A DNA stretch of 21,378 nt from Scatosoma sp964459515 (GTDB lineage: Bacteria; Bacillota; Clostridia; Christensenellales; Borkfalkiaceae): positions 1 to 21,378 of the forward strand of contig CAYWML010000023.1 of NCBI GenBank assembly GCA_964459515.1. The letters run 5' to 3'. Shown here piece by piece: positions 21,109 through 21,378 of this stretch. Position 1 is the stretch's first letter. Each line of letters starts with the position of its first letter. The translations under genes were made by a program, and so were the position numbers. The notes below the pieces were generated by a model. It was not told the origin of the DNA, did no database searches, and worked only from the letters and a program-made list of their open reading frames with translations.

Positions 21109-21378
21109 TTATCTTCCGCTTTCGAATACGAGGTGCAGACCTGCGTCTTTGAGAAGCTTGCAGGCGTTTTTAACGCGCGCGGGTTTATACTCTTTGGCGA
21201 TATGCCCGTCGAAGCCGACGGAAAGGCGCGCGCCCGTGTTGCGTACGATTTCCTGTTGCGTTTTGTTGCGGAAAAATTCCGTTACGTAATCGTGCGTGCG
21301 GAAACCGTGCAGACTGTCGTAATTGACGTTGATTTCCCAGAAAATGCCTTGCGCCGCCATGCGTTTGAAAAATCGGTG
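21109..21378 (-). CDS. PHP-domain phosphoesterase, 3' part (5' end outside window)
   Basis: The last 89 residues of a minus-strand protein whose frame is open to the window edge; the ATG at 21360 is internal. The segment FWEINVNYDSLHG and especially LSVGFDGHIAKEYKPARVKNAC resemble the C-terminus of PHP-family histidinol-phosphatase-like hydrolases, where the Asp-x-His of GFDGH is a metal ligand. The catalytic N-terminal histidines are not in view, so the substrate cannot be assigned. Confidence 0.7.
   Translation of the reverse strand, partial: HRFFKRMAAQGIFWEINVNYDSLHGFRTHDYVTEFFRNKTQQEIVRNTGARLSVGFDGHIAKEYKPARVKNACKLLKDAGLHLVFESGR

Overview
The window reads as chromosomal DNA of an endospore-lineage Bacillota, most likely an uncultured gut-type Clostridia. 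The evidence is GGAGG-type ribosome binding sites, consensus sigma-A promoters (several TTGACA-N17-TATAAT), sporulation-family genes (yyaC, a ylmC/ymxH-type PRC-barrel gene, a spoVB-like flippase) and a metG-tatD-rsmA operon. Most genes look to be about half GC by eye. One two-gene block at 4232-6585 is clearly AT-rich, about one third GC, with AGA/AGG-rich arginine codons, and looks acquired.

Layout. 1-3883 (+): operon of metG (3' part), tatD, a TatD-associated radical SAM gene with a long disordered basic N-terminus, and rsmA, ended by a terminator. 3968-4210 (+): a promoter, a strongly self-complementary RNA of about 205 nt and a UUCG-loop terminator, which together look like a free-standing non-coding RNA with a 6S-RNA-like rod shape. 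4232-6585 (+): the AT-rich pair, an SF1 helicase fused to a PD-(D/E)XK nuclease domain, overlapping a DEDDh exonuclease. The RNA plus these two genes is the best candidate here for an undescribed system. 6659-7904 (-): queT with a preQ1-I-type riboswitch, downstream of yyaC. 7967-8092: a decayed copy of a repeat found again at 12.7-13.2 kb. 8236-8952 (+): cvpA-like membrane protein.

9052-9264 (-) is a small Cro/CI-type repressor. It is divergent from a 1031-residue lipoprotein (9455-12550, +) containing collagen-like tracts, CxxC ribbons, a von Willebrand A domain and calcium-type repeats. Two identical 16-bp palindromes lie between them, one placed exactly between the -35 and -10 of the lipoprotein promoter, so the pair looks like a self-contained regulatory unit. 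12606-13186 holds a hairpin, an apparent empty repeat site and three tandem copies of a 138-bp palindromic-ended repeat.

13305-17416 (+): SpoVB/MurJ-type flippase, glucose-6-phosphate isomerase and a polyprenyl-phosphate-type glycosyltransferase, the last two with their own promoters. 17541-20421 (-): an operon of a CPA2 cation/proton antiporter, an MgtC-family membrane protein and a zinc-ribbon/LRR protein, from one consensus promoter. 20634-20948 (-): ylmC/ymxH-like gene. 21109-21378 (-): 3' part of a PHP-domain hydrolase with a strong terminator.

All calls are from reading the sequence; no database search was run.
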